From Microbispora catharanthi (GTDB lineage Bacteria; Actinomycetota; Actinomycetes; Streptosporangiales; Streptosporangiaceae): 64,000 bases of DNA. The DNA is taken from assembly GCF_006334915.2 (NCBI RefSeq), contig NZ_VDMA02000017.1, positions 124,001 through 188,000 on the forward strand. Reading direction: 5' to 3'. Below the pieces are notes generated by a model, which saw only the letters and a program-made list of their open reading frames with translations, did no database searches and was not told where the DNA came from. The first letter of the stretch is position 1; each line of letters starts with the position of its first letter. The translations under genes were made by a program, and so were the position numbers. Below are positions 53,947 through 63,254 of this stretch, one piece after another.

Positions 53947-54564
53947 TCATTTGATGATGTAGATGGTCGCGAAAAGGCCGATCCAGACCACGTCGACGAA
54001 GTGCCAGTAGTAGGACACGACGATCGCGCTGGTCTGCTGCTCATACGTCAAGCGCTTCGCGGCGTACGTACGTCCCAGGATGAACAGGAACGCGATCAGA
54101 CCACCCGTCACGTGCAAGCCATGGAAGCCCGTGGTCAGGTAGAACACCGAGTCGTACGGAGAGTGCGAGAGGATGTGACCCTCCTCCGCCAGGTGCCCGT
54201 ACTCCCAGAGCTGTCCGCCCACGAAGAACGCACCCATCAGGAAGCTTACGACATACCAGAATCGCAGCTTCTTGACCTGGCCTTTCTCGACGGCCCACAC
54301 GCCCAGCTGGCACGTGACGCTCGAAAGGACCAGGACGGTCGTGTTGAAGGTCGCGAACGGGACGTTGAGGTCCGCCTCGGGCCAGTGCGTGCCCTGCCCC
54401 AGGCTGACCGACCGGATGGTGAAGTACATCGCGAACAGCGCCGCGAAGAACATGAGCTCAGAGGACAACCACACGATGGTCCCGACCTGAACCAGGTTCG
54501 GCCGGCTGGACCCGTGCGGTCTCGTCGTCGTAGTAATTGCGGATGCTGTCGCCACGCCCAGCAT
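53947..54564 (-). CDS. ctaE: Cytochrome c oxidase subunit III
   Basis: A 205-residue, five-helix subunit: [51 protein letters not shown] and [23 protein letters not shown] 54564 has GGGGAG 8 bp upstream and is preferred to 54615. It heads the ctaE-qcrC-qcrA-qcrB operon, in which all genes overlap or nearly do. Confidence 0.96.
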   Translation of the reverse strand: MLGVATASAITTTTRPHGSSRPNLVQVGTIVWLSSELMFFAALFAMYFTIRSVSLGQGTHWPEADLNVPFATFNTTVLVLSSVTCQLGVWAVEKGQVKKLRFWYVVSFLMGAFFVGGQLWEYGHLAEEGHILSHSPYDSVFYLTTGFHGLHVTGGLIAFLFILGRTYAAKRLTYEQQTSAIVVSYYWHFVDVVWIGLFATIYIIK

Positions 54565-54726
54565 TATTGCGGCTCCCCAGGTCGGGTCGCCCCACGACCC
54601 CCCGCTAGGGTCCATACGCGCCTACGAAACGGGCATGTCATAGCAATCGCCCCGGGGCTGCGAGCCCTGCAGCCGCGCCGGTAGCATCACGATGACCATA
54701 CCCCGCGATTCGACAGTGAGCGTGAA

Positions 54727-55122
54727 ATGAGGGTTCTCGTCTACAGCGACGACGCAAGCACCCGGGAGAAGGTGCGCCTGGCCATCGGGCGGCGCCCCGC
54801 CGCGGACGTGCCCCTCGTCGAGATCGTCGAGTGCGCGACCCAGCCGGCCGTGATCAAGCACCTCGACTCCGGCGACATCGACGTGGCCGTCCTCGACGGC
54901 GAGGCGCAGCCGGCCGGCGGCATGGGGGTCAGCCGGCAGGCGAAGGACGAGGTGCACAACTGCCCGCCGATCCTGCTGCTCATCGCCCGCAGGGACGACC
55001 GGTGGCTCGCCAACTGGTCCCGCGCCGACGCCGTCGTCGCGCAGCCCATCGACCCCGTCGTCCTGGCCGAGGCCGTGGCCGACCTCATGCGGCGCCGCCT
55101 CAGCCTCACCCGGGCGCACTGA
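54727..55122 (+). CDS. Atypical receiver-domain protein without output domain
   Basis: A 131-residue stand-alone receiver: MRVLVYSDDASTREKVRLAIG (acidic pair), VAVLDGEAQPAGG where the phosphorylated Asp belongs, and VVAQPIDPVVLAEAV, where the usual switch Lys (K-P) is Gln. Loss of the Lys is typical of atypical receivers that work without phosphorylation. It is divergent from the ctaE-qcr operon, the same place as in Streptomyces, so control of respiration or a link to it can be suspected. Confidence 0.8.
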   Translation: MRVLVYSDDASTREKVRLAIGRRPAADVPLVEIVECATQPAVIKHLDSGDIDVAVLDGEAQPAGGMGVSRQAKDEVHNCPPILLLIARRDDRWLANWSRADAVVAQPIDPVVLAEAVADLMRRRLSLTRAH

Positions 55123-55407
55123 TCCGGGCGCACTGATCCGGGCGCATCAGCTCCGGGCTCTGGAATTCTGGGCGCCGGCACCGGGCGCGCACTGACGCCG
55201 GGCGTACCGACGCCGGGCGCCATGGCGCCCGGTCCGGGGCCCACGTGTCACCGCACCGGCCCACCCGGCCGAGGCGGGGGCACACGTGTCACCTGACTCA
55301 CCCGGGCCCGGGCGTCGCCGGGCCGTCGCTTCACCCGGGCACGCCGACGCCGCCCAGTCGCACCGAACCGCCGACCCGACCCCACATCGAATCCCGCGGA
55401 GCCCACC
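55123..55407. other. Repeat-rich gap before trpD
   Basis: No gene is seen. The gap opens with repeated GATCCGGGCGCA/C units, then GACGCCGGGCG units, and a perfect 20-bp palindrome CCGGGCGCCATGGCGCCCGG at 55213-55232 (a terminator or RNA stem). CACGTGTCACC occurs twice, at 55242-55252 and 55283-55293, 41 bp apart, and could be a binding site for a trpD regulator. Confidence 0.6.
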
Positions 55408-56457
55408 ATGGACACGCGCACCACCTGGCCCTCCACGCTGAACGCCCTGCTGGCGGGTGAGAACCTGACGGCCGACGAGACGGCCTGGGTGATGGGGGAG
55501 ATCATGTCGGGGTCGGCCACCCCGGCGCAGATCGCCGCCTTCGCCGTCGCCCTGCGGGCCAAGGGCGAGACCATCGCCGAGGTGACGGGCCTCGTGCGCA
55601 CCATGTTCGAGCGCGCCACCCCGCTCACGGTCGAGGGGCCGGTGGTCGACATCGTCGGCACCGGCGGTGACCGGGCGCACACCGTCAACGTCTCGACGAT
55701 GGCCGCGATCGTCGCGGCGGCGGCCGGGGCCCGGGTCGTCAAGCACGGCAACCGGGCCGCCTCCTCGCTGTGCGGCGCGGCCGACGTGCTCGAGCATCTG
55801 GGCGTCGCCCTCGACCTGTCGCCGGAGACCACCGCCAGGGTCGCGGTGGAGGCGGGCATCGCCTTCTGCTTCGCGCCCGTCTACCACCCCGCCCTGCGCT
55901 TCACCGGCCCGCCGCGCAAGGAGATCGGCGTGCCGACGGTGTTCAACTTCCTCGGGCCGCTGGCCAACCCGGCACGCCCCGCCGCCCAGGCCATCGGCGT
56001 GTTCGACGCGCGCATGCTGCCGGTAATGGCCGGGGTCTTCGCCGAGCGCGGCGTGTCGGCGCTGGTCTTCCGGGGCGACGACGGCCTGGACGAACTGTCC
56101 ACCGCGGCCCCGTCGACGGTCTTCGTCGTCAGGGACGGCACCGCGACCCAGACGACGATCGACCCGGCCGACCTCGGCATTCCCCGCTCCCAGCCGGGCG
56201 ACCTGCGCGGCGGCGACGTCGAGTTCAACGCGGCGGCGGTGCGCGACCTGCTGCGCGGCGAGACGGGGCCGGTGCGCGACGCGGTGCTGCTGAACGCGGC
56301 GGCCGGCCTGGTCGCCTACGACGGCCCGGGCGACGACCTGACGGGCGACCTGCGCACGGCGTACGCCCGCGCGGCCGAGGCGGTCGACTCGGGCAGGGCC
56401 GCGCAGACCCTGGAGCGCTGGGTCGAGATCAGCCGCACGCTCGGCGGTAAGGCCTGA
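55408..56457 (+). CDS. trpD: Anthranilate phosphoribosyltransferase
   Basis: A 349-residue enzyme of tryptophan synthesis that joins anthranilate and PRPP. The PRPP loop [41 protein letters not shown] and a C-terminal GLD..STAAPS region are as expected. ATG 55408. The other trp genes are not in the window; trpD stands apart next to the respiratory genes, as in mycobacteria. Confidence 0.97.
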   Translation: MDTRTTWPSTLNALLAGENLTADETAWVMGEIMSGSATPAQIAAFAVALRAKGETIAEVTGLVRTMFERATPLTVEGPVVDIVGTGGDRAHTVNVSTMAAIVAAAAGARVVKHGNRAASSLCGAADVLEHLGVALDLSPETTARVAVEAGIAFCFAPVYHPALRFTGPPRKEIGVPTVFNFLGPLANPARPAAQAIGVFDARMLPVMAGVFAERGVSALVFRGDDGLDELSTAAPSTVFVVRDGTATQTTIDPADLGIPRSQPGDLRGGDVEFNAAAVRDLLRGETGPVRDAVLLNAAAGLVAYDGPGDDLTGDLRTAYARAAEAVDSGRAAQTLERWVEISRTLGGKA

Positions 56458-56555
56458 TCGCGCTCCTGGTCCGGATCGCCTCCATCGCTGGAGGGATCAG
56501 GCGTCCGCCTTGATGGGGACGTACCGGGTTCGGCCTTAGCCGTACCGTTCCCGCC

Positions 56556-57359
56556 ATGATGCGCCTGTTCGCCCTTCGCGTCATCCACCGATGGGCCGCG
56601 TTGGCCCGCGGCGGGATGGCCACGCTCACCGCCGGTCTGCGCGGCGCGCCCTCGGCCGGTTCTCGCCCCGGGGCGGTCTTGCCGGGACGGGACCGCGGCA
56701 GGGGCGGCCGGCGGGTCACGGCGGAGGGCGGGGACGGCGCGCGGCCTGGACGTCCCGCTCACCCCGACGCCGAGGACGACGCCGTCTGGGAACGCCTGCG
56801 GATCGCCTCGGAACTGCACGACCTGGTGGCCCACGACCTGAGCGTGATGACGCTGGGCGTGGGAGCGGGCCGGGTGATCATGGACAAGGACCCGGAGCGG
56901 GCCCGGCAGACCTTCCGCGAGGCCGAGGAGTCGGGCCGCCGGGTGCTGTCCGACCTGCGCCGGATGATGGGTCTGCTGCGCATGGACGGGCAGCGCCGCG
57001 GCCCCCAGCCGGGCCTGGGAGACCTGCCCGGGCTGATCGACGACTTCCGCGCGAGCGGGCTCGCCGTCTCGTTCACCGAGGTCGGCCCCCGGGGGAGCGG
57101 CCCCACGCTGGAGCTGTCGGCATACCGCATCGTGGAGGAGGCGCTGGGCAACGCCCTGTGGTACGGCATGGCCCGCGCGGCGACGGTCACGCTGCGGTGG
57201 CTGCCCGCCGTCGTCGAGGTCGTCGTCCACGACGACGGGCTGCCCCGCGACCGGCTCGTCAGCACCTGGGAGCGCGCGGCGCTGTTCGGCGGCTCGGTCG
57301 CCGCGCACCCGCTTCCGGGCGGGTTCGAGGTCCGCGTGCGGCTGCTACGTCCGGCCTGA
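56556..57359 (+). CDS. Soluble orphan histidine kinase, degenerate ATP site
   Basis: A 267-residue protein: a low-complexity basic N-terminus of about 70 residues, HisKA_3 with the His in ASELHDLVAHDLSVMTLGVGAG, and an HATPase with YRIVEEALGNALWYGMA and VVVHDDGLPRD. The ATP-lid glycines and GMRER motif are absent: STWERAALFGGSVAAHP stands there. It has no membrane helix and no nearby response regulator. It may be weakly active, or act as a scaffold or phosphate acceptor. Confidence 0.75.
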   Translation: MMRLFALRVIHRWAALARGGMATLTAGLRGAPSAGSRPGAVLPGRDRGRGGRRVTAEGGDGARPGRPAHPDAEDDAVWERLRIASELHDLVAHDLSVMTLGVGAGRVIMDKDPERARQTFREAEESGRRVLSDLRRMMGLLRMDGQRRGPQPGLGDLPGLIDDFRASGLAVSFTEVGPRGSGPTLELSAYRIVEEALGNALWYGMARAATVTLRWLPAVVEVVVHDDGLPRDRLVSTWERAALFGGSVAAHPLPGGFEVRVRLLRPA

Positions 57360-57471
57360 TCCGCCGCGCTCTGCCTGCCCTGCTCCGTCCTGCCCGGCCG
57401 CGCCTGCCGGACCGTGCTCTGCCTGCCCGGCCGCGGCTGCCCGGCCGACCGGTGCGCCTGGCCGGGCGGGG

Positions 57472-57759
57472 TCAGTCCGCGTCGGCGAGGCCGATGGAGA
57501 AGGCCGCCTCCAGGTCGTGGCGGGAGTAGGTGCGGAAGGCGATGTGCGTCTCGGTGTGGCGCACGCCGGGCACCTTGTTGACGCGGCCGGGCACGACCTC
57601 GGCCACCTCGTCGTAGCGGCCGACCCTGACCATGGCCAGCAGGTCGAACTCGCCGGTGATCGAGTACACCTCGCTGACGCCCTCGATCTCGGCGATGGCC
57701 TCGGCGACCTCGGGGATCCTGTCGACGTCCGCCTTGATGTGGACGATCGCGGTGACCAT
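57472..57759 (-). CDS. Stand-alone Lrp/AsnC ligand-binding (RAM) domain
   Basis: A 95-residue protein without the DNA-binding half of Lrp: MVTAIVHIKADVDRIPEVAEAIAEIEGVSEVYSITGEFDLLAMV in two parts, then HTETHIAFRTYSRHDL. Such domains bind amino acids and form oligomers; some tune enzymes or regulators. ATG 57759 has GGAGAG 6 bp upstream. It lies 67 bp after the nuclease gene on the same strand, between it and the convergent kinase. Confidence 0.92.
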   Translation of the reverse strand: MVTAIVHIKADVDRIPEVAEAIAEIEGVSEVYSITGEFDLLAMVRVGRYDEVAEVVPGRVNKVPGVRHTETHIAFRTYSRHDLEAAFSIGLADAD

Positions 57760-57826
57760 TCGCGTCTCTCCTGCTGTCTCGCGGCTCGGGTCTGTCGCCC
57801 CCGACCTTAGTGCCACGCCCGCCGCG

Positions 57827-59560
57827 TCACCTCAGGGGCCGTCCCTCACGGCGGTCGCCGCGCTGGTGCCGATAGGCGCGCTCGATGCGCTCGACCAGCC
57901 GCCCCGCGCCGTACGCGGGAAGGCTCCAGGTGCCGTCGACCTGGACGAGGCGCACGCCGGGGGAGTCGAGCCAGCGCAGCACGCACTCGGTCTCCTCGGC
58001 GCTGGCGGCCGGGGTGGGGCCGGGACCCGGGACGACCGTCTCCGCCGTGGCGACCAGCGCGTCCACGTACGGCGTGGGGTGGGCGCCCCGGGGCATCACG
58101 CCGGCCGCGGCGAGCCTGCCGTGCCGGATGACGTGGATGTCCCAGCCCCCGTCGAAGGCCGGGCTGGCCGCGACCATCTGCGGGATGCCGGTCAGCGAAC
58201 GCAGGCGCTGCATGCGCGCGGCGGTCCTGACGTAGGCCGCGAGCCGGTCCCGGTCGACGGCCGCCTCCTCGTATCGCTGCTCGGCCGACAGGCGGCTCAT
58301 GCGCGCCTCCATCGCCGAGAAGACCGCCTCCGCGTCGAGTTCCATCGCGTGCCGGGCGTGGCGGACGTGGCGGGCGTAGCTCTCCTCGCTCTCGCGGCCC
58401 TCGCAGGGCGCGCCGCAGCGGCCGATCTCGGCGAGCGCGCAGGCGGGGCGCCGCACGCGGGCCGACAGCCGTTCGGTGCACTGCCGCAGCGGCAGCGCCT
58501 CGTGCATGGCGGTCCGCGCGTCGTCGGCGGTGCGGCTGCTGCCGAACGGGCCGAGGTAAGCCGCGCCGTCGTCCTTCACCTCGCGCACGACGCTGAGCCG
58601 GGGGAACGCCTCGTCGGTCAGCTTGAGCCAGACCACCCGCTCGGGGAAGCGGGACCGTCTGTTGTAGCGCGGCTTGGTCGCCCCGATCATCCGCAGTTCG
58701 CGGATCTCCGCCTCCAGCGCGGTGGCGCAGACGATCGTCCTGACCCGCTCGGCGATGCCGACCATCTCGCGGATGCGCGAGCGGGTCTCGCTCGCGGTGA
58801 AGTAGCTGCGCACGCGGTTGCGCAGGTTGGAGCTCTTCCCGATGTAGAGCGCCTCGCCCTTGGCGTCCTCGAAGATGTAGACGCCGGGCGCGCCGGGCAC
58901 CCCGTCGGCGAGGTGGCGTTTGCGCTGCTGCTCCGGAGTGGGGGCGCGCACGAAGCCGCGCAGGTCTTCCAGCGTGTGCACGCCGAGCGACCCGACCCGC
59001 GCGATGAGGCCGTGCAGCACGTCGACCGTGGCCTTCGCGTCGGCCAGCGCCCGGTGGCAGGGCTCGGTGGAACTGCGGAAGACCCGGGCGAGGGTGGCCA
59101 GCTTGCAGTTGGGGGTCTCGTCGCGGGTCAGCACGCGGCGCGCGAGGTCGGCCGTGTCCACCACCGGGTTGGCCGGGGGCGGGTAGCCGTTGACCTGGCA
59201 CGCCGCCTTCAGGAACGACATGTCGAACGGCGCGTTGTGCGCCACGAGCGCCGTCCCGGCGATGAACTCCAGGAAGCTCGGCAGCACCTCGGAGAACTTC
59301 GGCGCGGCCACGACCATCGCGTCGGTGATGCCGGTCAGCACGGAGATGAACGGCGGGATCGGGCCGCCGGGGTCGACCAGCGTGGCGAACTCGCCGATCA
59401 CTTCGCCGCCGCGCACCTTCACCGCGCCGATCTCCGTGATGGCGTGCTCCGCGGCCGACCCGCCGGTGGTCTCCAGGTCGAAGACGACGAACGTCACCTC
59501 CCGCAGGGGAGTGCCGAGCTCGTCCAGCGTGCCCTGTACCGCATCCACGCCCATGACCAT
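57827..59560 (-). CDS. DEDD exonuclease fused to UvrC-like GIY-YIG domain (Rv2191 type)
   Basis: A 577-residue fusion. Residues about 20-190 form a DnaQ-like 3'-5' exonuclease (FVVFDLETTGG, VAHNAPFDMSFL, HRALADAKATVDVL: the DEDD set). From about 225 follows a GIY-YIG nuclease (GVYIFEDAKGEALYIGKSSNLRNRVRSYF) and a UvrC-like C-terminal part with CALAEIGRCGAPCEG. It probably acts in DNA repair. ATG 59560 has GGGA upstream and is preferred to TTG 59578. Linkage to trpD and ctaE is the same as in M. tuberculosis. Confidence 0.95.
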   Translation of the reverse strand: MVMGVDAVQGTLDELGTPLREVTFVVFDLETTGGSAAEHAITEIGAVKVRGGEVIGEFATLVDPGGPIPPFISVLTGITDAMVVAAPKFSEVLPSFLEFIAGTALVAHNAPFDMSFLKAACQVNGYPPPANPVVDTADLARRVLTRDETPNCKLATLARVFRSSTEPCHRALADAKATVDVLHGLIARVGSLGVHTLEDLRGFVRAPTPEQQRKRHLADGVPGAPGVYIFEDAKGEALYIGKSSNLRNRVRSYFTASETRSRIREMVGIAERVRTIVCATALEAEIRELRMIGATKPRYNRRSRFPERVVWLKLTDEAFPRLSVVREVKDDGAAYLGPFGSSRTADDARTAMHEALPLRQCTERLSARVRRPACALAEIGRCGAPCEGRESEESYARHVRHARHAMELDAEAVFSAMEARMSRLSAEQRYEEAAVDRDRLAAYVRTAARMQRLRSLTGIPQMVAASPAFDGGWDIHVIRHGRLAAAGVMPRGAHPTPYVDALVATAETVVPGPGPTPAASAEETECVLRWLDSPGVRLVQVDGTWSLPAYGAGRLVERIERAYRHQRGDRREGRPLR

Positions 59561-59614
59561 AGAAGTCCCGACCGACAATTGCCGCCCCCGCCCCAGGCGG
59601 AGGTAAAGCGACGG

Positions 59615-60196
59615 TCAGGCGGGCGGCTGCACGGAGGCCGCTCCGGCGCGCCACTCGCGAGCCAGCATCGCGAAGACCAGCTCGTCGCTCCACGCGCCGG
59701 CGAAGAACTCGTTCTCCACCAGGCGGGCCTCCAGGCGCATGCCGAGCCGCTCCATGAGGCGGGCGGAGGAGGTGTTGCGCGCGTCGCAGTTGCCGTGGAT
59801 CCGGTGGAGCCCGAGACCCTCGAACCCGATGCGCAGGATCTCGCGGGCCGCCTCGGTGGCCAGGCCACGGCCCTGATAGGCCGGGTTGAAGACGAAGCCG
59901 ATCTCGCCCTGGCGGTGCTCGCGGCTGCGCAGGAACAGCGTGAGGTCCCCGATCACGGGCCCACCGCCGGCCGGCGCGGCGGCCACGCTGAGCACGTCGC
60001 CGTCCTCCTCGAGCGACGCGCAGGCGATCTTCCGGTCGAGCGCGGCCTTCGTCTCCTCCCGCGTACGGGCGTCCCAGTAGAGGTATCTGGCGACCTCCGG
60101 CAGGGAGTGGAAGGCGTGCAGGTCGTCGAGGTCGGCCTCGGTGAAGGGGCGCAGGACCAGCCGGGGGGTTGCGATCGGGTACGGCGGGGTGAACAC
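59615..60196 (-). CDS. GNAT N-acetyltransferase (RimJ-like)
   Basis: A 193-residue acetyltransferase: PYPIATPRLVLRPFTEADLDDL opening, IGFVFNPAYQGRGLATEAA with the acetyl-CoA loop, and the terminal GLHRIHGNCDARNTSSARLMERLGM, as in RimJ/RimL proteins. Start GTG 60196; no strong ribosome site is seen. It may be cotranscribed with the nuclease gene, 54 bp downstream. Target unknown. Confidence 0.9.
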   Translation of the reverse strand: MFTPPYPIATPRLVLRPFTEADLDDLHAFHSLPEVARYLYWDARTREETKAALDRKIACASLEEDGDVLSVAAAPAGGGPVIGDLTLFLRSREHRQGEIGFVFNPAYQGRGLATEAAREILRIGFEGLGLHRIHGNCDARNTSSARLMERLGMRLEARLVENEFFAGAWSDELVFAMLAREWRAGAASVQPPA

Positions 60197-60518
60197 GTCG
60201 CCAAGCGTAAGGACAGGGACCGGGCGCGCGCCAAGGAGTTGTGCCTCCCCGCTCCGCCGGTGCGGGCGCGGTGACAGATCTTGAACGCGACATGGACACG
60301 GTGCGACGGCCGTACCCTTGAAAGAAGACAAGAACAAGGGAGTGTCTCGCAGATCTTGCCGTGTGAGGGCGGTCCGGTGGGCGCGCCGCGAGGCCAGGGC
60401 CTCGCGGACGGCGGGCATCGGGGACGTTCTCGCACTCGGGGGCGACAGCACCGCGAGGCGCCGCCGGGGCGACCGCAGTGGGCAGAAGATCTGTAGGACA
60501 CGACCGAGGAGCGACGAG
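60197..60518 (+). other. Leader region of the NYN-domain gene
   Basis: 322 bp between a divergent GNAT gene and the NYN gene. TACCCT at 60313-60318 is a possible -10. CAGATCTTG occurs at 60275 and 60350, with an inverted AAGATCTG at 60486. A perfect stem CCGCGAGGCC-AG-GGCCTCGCGG lies at 60386-60407. The frame of the NYN gene stays open through this part, but the translation is Arg-rich and looks non-coding. Confidence 0.55.
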
Positions 60519-61835
60519 ATGAGTTCAGCCGGAGAAGGCCTGTCTCGTCCGTTGCCCGAGCAGGTCCGTTTACACGTGGTGGAGGTCGCGGCGCAGGTGC
60601 TGGGCTCGATGCCCGCCGCGGCCGTGCCGCCGCCCTTGCGCAACATCGCCAGGTTCGACCCGCGCAAGCGCGCCCGCCTGGGCAGCGCGCCGATCGCGGC
60701 CCAGCTGGAGAACGACAAGGAGTTCCGCGAGCGGGTGGCCGAGACGGTGGAGACCGCCTGGCCCGAGCTGGTGGCGAGCCTGGCCGAGGGCACCGTGCCC
60801 CCCGCGGCCGAGCCGGTGCTGGTCGCGGCGGCGGCGTACCTGACCCGCCCGCCCGGCTGGCCGGACCTGGTCGAGCAGGCGCGGACCGATCTGGAGCAGG
60901 CCGCCGCCGCGGGCACCCAGCGGGAACAGGCGGAGACGCGGCTGCGCGAGCAGCTCGCGGCGCAGCGTGCCTCCGCCAAGGAGGAGATCGACCGGGTGCG
61001 CGAGCAGCTCAAGGCGGCCCGGGCGGAGAACTCCGACCTGCGGCGCAAGCTGCACGACGCCCGCGAGCGGGTCAGGGCCGCCGAGGCCAGGGCGGCCGAG
61101 CTGGAGGCGGAGACGGCCGAGGCGCGGGCCAGGGCCGCGAACGCCAACGGCGCGGCCGAGACCGAGCTGCGCCGGCTCAGGGAGCGCCTGGCGGACGCCG
61201 AGCGCCAGCTGGAGGCCAGCCGCAGGGCCGCCCGCGAGGGCCGCAGCATCGAGGACGCCCGGGTGCGGGTGCTGCTGGACGCGCTCCAGGACGCCGCCGC
61301 CGGGCTGCGCAAGGAGCTCGGCCTGCCCACGACGATCAGCAGGCCGGCCGACTACGTGAACGCGGTGCTGCCGGGCGAGCCGGGCGTGACGGCCGTGCCC
61401 GCGCGGGCGCTGGCCAACGACGACCCCCAGCTCCTCGACCAGCTCCTGGCCATCCCTCATCTGCATCTGATCGTCGACGGCTACAACGTGACCAAGACCG
61501 GTTACCCGTCGCTGACCCTCGCCGACCAGCGGGCCCGGTTGCTGACCGGGCTCGGCGGGCTCGCCGTGCAGACGCGGGCGGAGGTGACGTGCGTGTTCGA
61601 CGGCGCCGAGCTGAACGGGCCCGTCCAGGTGTCCGCGCCGCGCGGGGTGCGGGTGATGTTCAGCGCGCCCGGGGAGATCGCCGACGACCTCATCCGCACC
61701 CTGGTGCGGGCGGAGCCGCCGGGCCGGGCCATCGCCGTGGTCTCCTCCGACCGGGAGGTGGCCGAGTCGGTGCGCCGCATGGGTGCCCGGCCGGTGCCCT
61801 CGCTCCTGTTGCTGCGCCGTCTCGGCCGGAGCTGA
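60519..61835 (+). CDS. NYN (PIN-like, YacP family) domain protein with coiled coil
   Basis: A 438-residue protein: N-terminal helical domain (about 1-130), a long charged coiled coil (about 130-260, ARAENSDLRRKLHDARERV and similar), and a C-terminal NYN/PIN nuclease fold. Acidic residues lie in LHLIVDGYNVTKTGY, VTCVFDGAEL and AVVSSDREVAESV. YacP-like proteins are RNases or RNA-binding proteins. ATG 60519 has GAGGAG 7 bp upstream. The gene lies next to the NlpC genes, as in Streptomyces. Confidence 0.9.
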   Translation: MSSAGEGLSRPLPEQVRLHVVEVAAQVLGSMPAAAVPPPLRNIARFDPRKRARLGSAPIAAQLENDKEFRERVAETVETAWPELVASLAEGTVPPAAEPVLVAAAAYLTRPPGWPDLVEQARTDLEQAAAAGTQREQAETRLREQLAAQRASAKEEIDRVREQLKAARAENSDLRRKLHDARERVRAAEARAAELEAETAEARARAANANGAAETELRRLRERLADAERQLEASRRAAREGRSIEDARVRVLLDALQDAAAGLRKELGLPTTISRPADYVNAVLPGEPGVTAVPARALANDDPQLLDQLLAIPHLHLIVDGYNVTKTGYPSLTLADQRARLLTGLGGLAVQTRAEVTCVFDGAELNGPVQVSAPRGVRVMFSAPGEIADDLIRTLVRAEPPGRAIAVVSSDREVAESVRRMGARPVPSLLLLRRLGRS

Positions 61836-61984
61836 AGCGCCGTACGCGCGCTCCGGACCGGCGTCGTCACGGTGAGTGATGACTGCCGCGAATACCTGCG
61901 AATAGGTTGAAGCCTCAAGATCGCCTAGATAGAGTCGCGCCGCAGGTTTCGTTGATCTAAGAGGTTGATCCTCAAGGGGGCTCA

Positions 61985-62947
61985 GTGCGAGGGCGTGTGC
62001 CGGTGGCCGCCGGTCTGGCCGCCGTGGTCCTGCTGACGCCGATGGCGGGCGCGCAGGCGGATCCGAAGCCCACAGTCGCGCAGGCCAAGGCGAAGCTGAG
62101 CAAGCTCAACGAGCAGGCCGACAAGCTCGTGGACCGCTACAACGCGGCCAACGAGAAGTGGAAGAAGGCGAGGGAGAAGTACCTCGCGATCAACGGCGAC
62201 TACAAGAAGCAGAACGTCCGGGTCGAGGCGCTGCGCTCCGGGCTGGTCTCGATGGCCGTCAGCAGCTACCAGGTCGGCGAGATGGGGTCGTGGGGCGGCG
62301 TCTTCTACAGCTCCAACCCCGATGCCATGCTCAGCGGCCTCGCCACGCTCAACCACATGTCGGCCGAGCGGGCCGGGCGGCTCAGGGAGTACGAGGGCGC
62401 CATCAAGGACCTCAAGGACCGCCGTGACCAGAGCAAGGTGGTGTACAAGGAGGCCACCGACGTCCGGGGCGAGCTCGCCGACGAGAAGGACAAGGTCGAC
62501 AAGCTCGTCCGCGAGCAGATGAAGCTGCTGCGCTCGCTCGGGACGTACAACCCCGGCAACCCCAACAGCGCAGGCGTCGTCTACGCCGGGCCGGCGTCCG
62601 GCAACGCGCTGTCGGCCCTCCAGTTCGCCTACAAGCAGGTCGGCAAGCCCTACCGTTACGGGGGCACAGGACCGGACTCCTGGGACTGCTCGGGGCTCGT
62701 GCAGGCCGCGTGGGCGGCGGCGGGCGTGACGCTGCCCCGGACCAGCTACGAACAGTGGGCCTGGGGCGCGAGCCGCAGGGTCTCGCTGGACGAGCTCCAG
62801 CCGGGCGACCTGCTCTGGCACGCCGGGTACGGACACGTCGGCATCTACGCCGGCGACGGGAAGGTCGTCCATGCCCCCCAGACCGGCGATGTTGTGAAGA
62901 TTGTCACACTCGCCGAGTATCACGCGATCGGAGCTGTGCGCCCCTGA
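61985..62947 (+). CDS. Secreted NlpC/P60 endopeptidase (RipC-like)
   Basis: A 320-residue cell-wall hydrolase: signal peptide (VPVAAGLAAVVLLTPMAGAQA), a coiled-coil segment (about 30-185) and an NlpC/P60 domain with WDCSGLVQAAW (Cys), GHVGIYAG (His) and VHAPQTGDVV. It cleaves the peptide stem of peptidoglycan; the coiled coil keeps relatives inactive until an FtsX-type partner binds. GTG 61985, with AAGGGGG 4 bp upstream. Its place matches Rv2190c (RipC). Confidence 0.95.
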   Translation: MRGRVPVAAGLAAVVLLTPMAGAQADPKPTVAQAKAKLSKLNEQADKLVDRYNAANEKWKKAREKYLAINGDYKKQNVRVEALRSGLVSMAVSSYQVGEMGSWGGVFYSSNPDAMLSGLATLNHMSAERAGRLREYEGAIKDLKDRRDQSKVVYKEATDVRGELADEKDKVDKLVREQMKLLRSLGTYNPGNPNSAGVVYAGPASGNALSALQFAYKQVGKPYRYGGTGPDSWDCSGLVQAAWAAAGVTLPRTSYEQWAWGASRRVSLDELQPGDLLWHAGYGHVGIYAGDGKVVHAPQTGDVVKIVTLAEYHAIGAVRP

Positions 62948-63020
62948 GGGCCCGGCCAAGTTTGTGATCTCTGTGCCTTTTGTGGCTTCTGTGACCCGAT
63001 TTAGCCGTTGTTGCCGAGAT

Positions 63021-63036
63021 TGTGAGCAGAGTCACA
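63021..63036 (+). promoter_or_regulatory. Crp-type binding site for the second NlpC gene
   Basis: TGTGA-GCAGAG-TCACA is a perfect Crp consensus dyad, 395 bp before the second NlpC gene. Its centre lies 41.5 bp upstream of the start site predicted from TAAGCT at 63058-63063, the place of a class II activator. Crp controls rpfA in M. tuberculosis and Streptomyces through such a site. Confidence 0.75.
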
Positions 63037-63057
63037 TTTAGCCGTTTGCGGTGCGGG

Positions 63058-63063
63058 TAAGCT
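63058..63063 (+). promoter_or_regulatory. Candidate -10 element of the second NlpC gene
   Basis: TAAGCT, from which transcription would start at about 63070. No good -35 is seen, which fits a Crp-dependent promoter. The leader would be about 360 nt and would include the riboswitch. Confidence 0.5.
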
Positions 63064-63254
63064 GCGCTTTCTTCTCGGCGGCCTTCGTTATCCGATCTTT
63101 ATCCGGTGGTGGGGCTTTGCCGAACGCGGCGGGACCTCGGTAGCTTCTGGGCCGCGGCGAGCACACCTCGCCGCGGCGCACCCGGTCGGCCGGCCGGGGC
63201 GCGCAGTCATCCACCGTCATCGGCGTCCTCCATCACCCTCCCCTTCGCGGGATC

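Noticed and set aside
60318..60518. N-terminal extension of the NYN protein
   Set aside because: The frame is open but Arg-rich and without pattern, and ATG 60519 has a strong ribosome site.
61930..61984. Riboswitch before the first NlpC gene
   Set aside because: Only a 4-bp stem (GAGG-TTGAT-CCTC) is seen, and none of the c-di-AMP riboswitch blocks are present.
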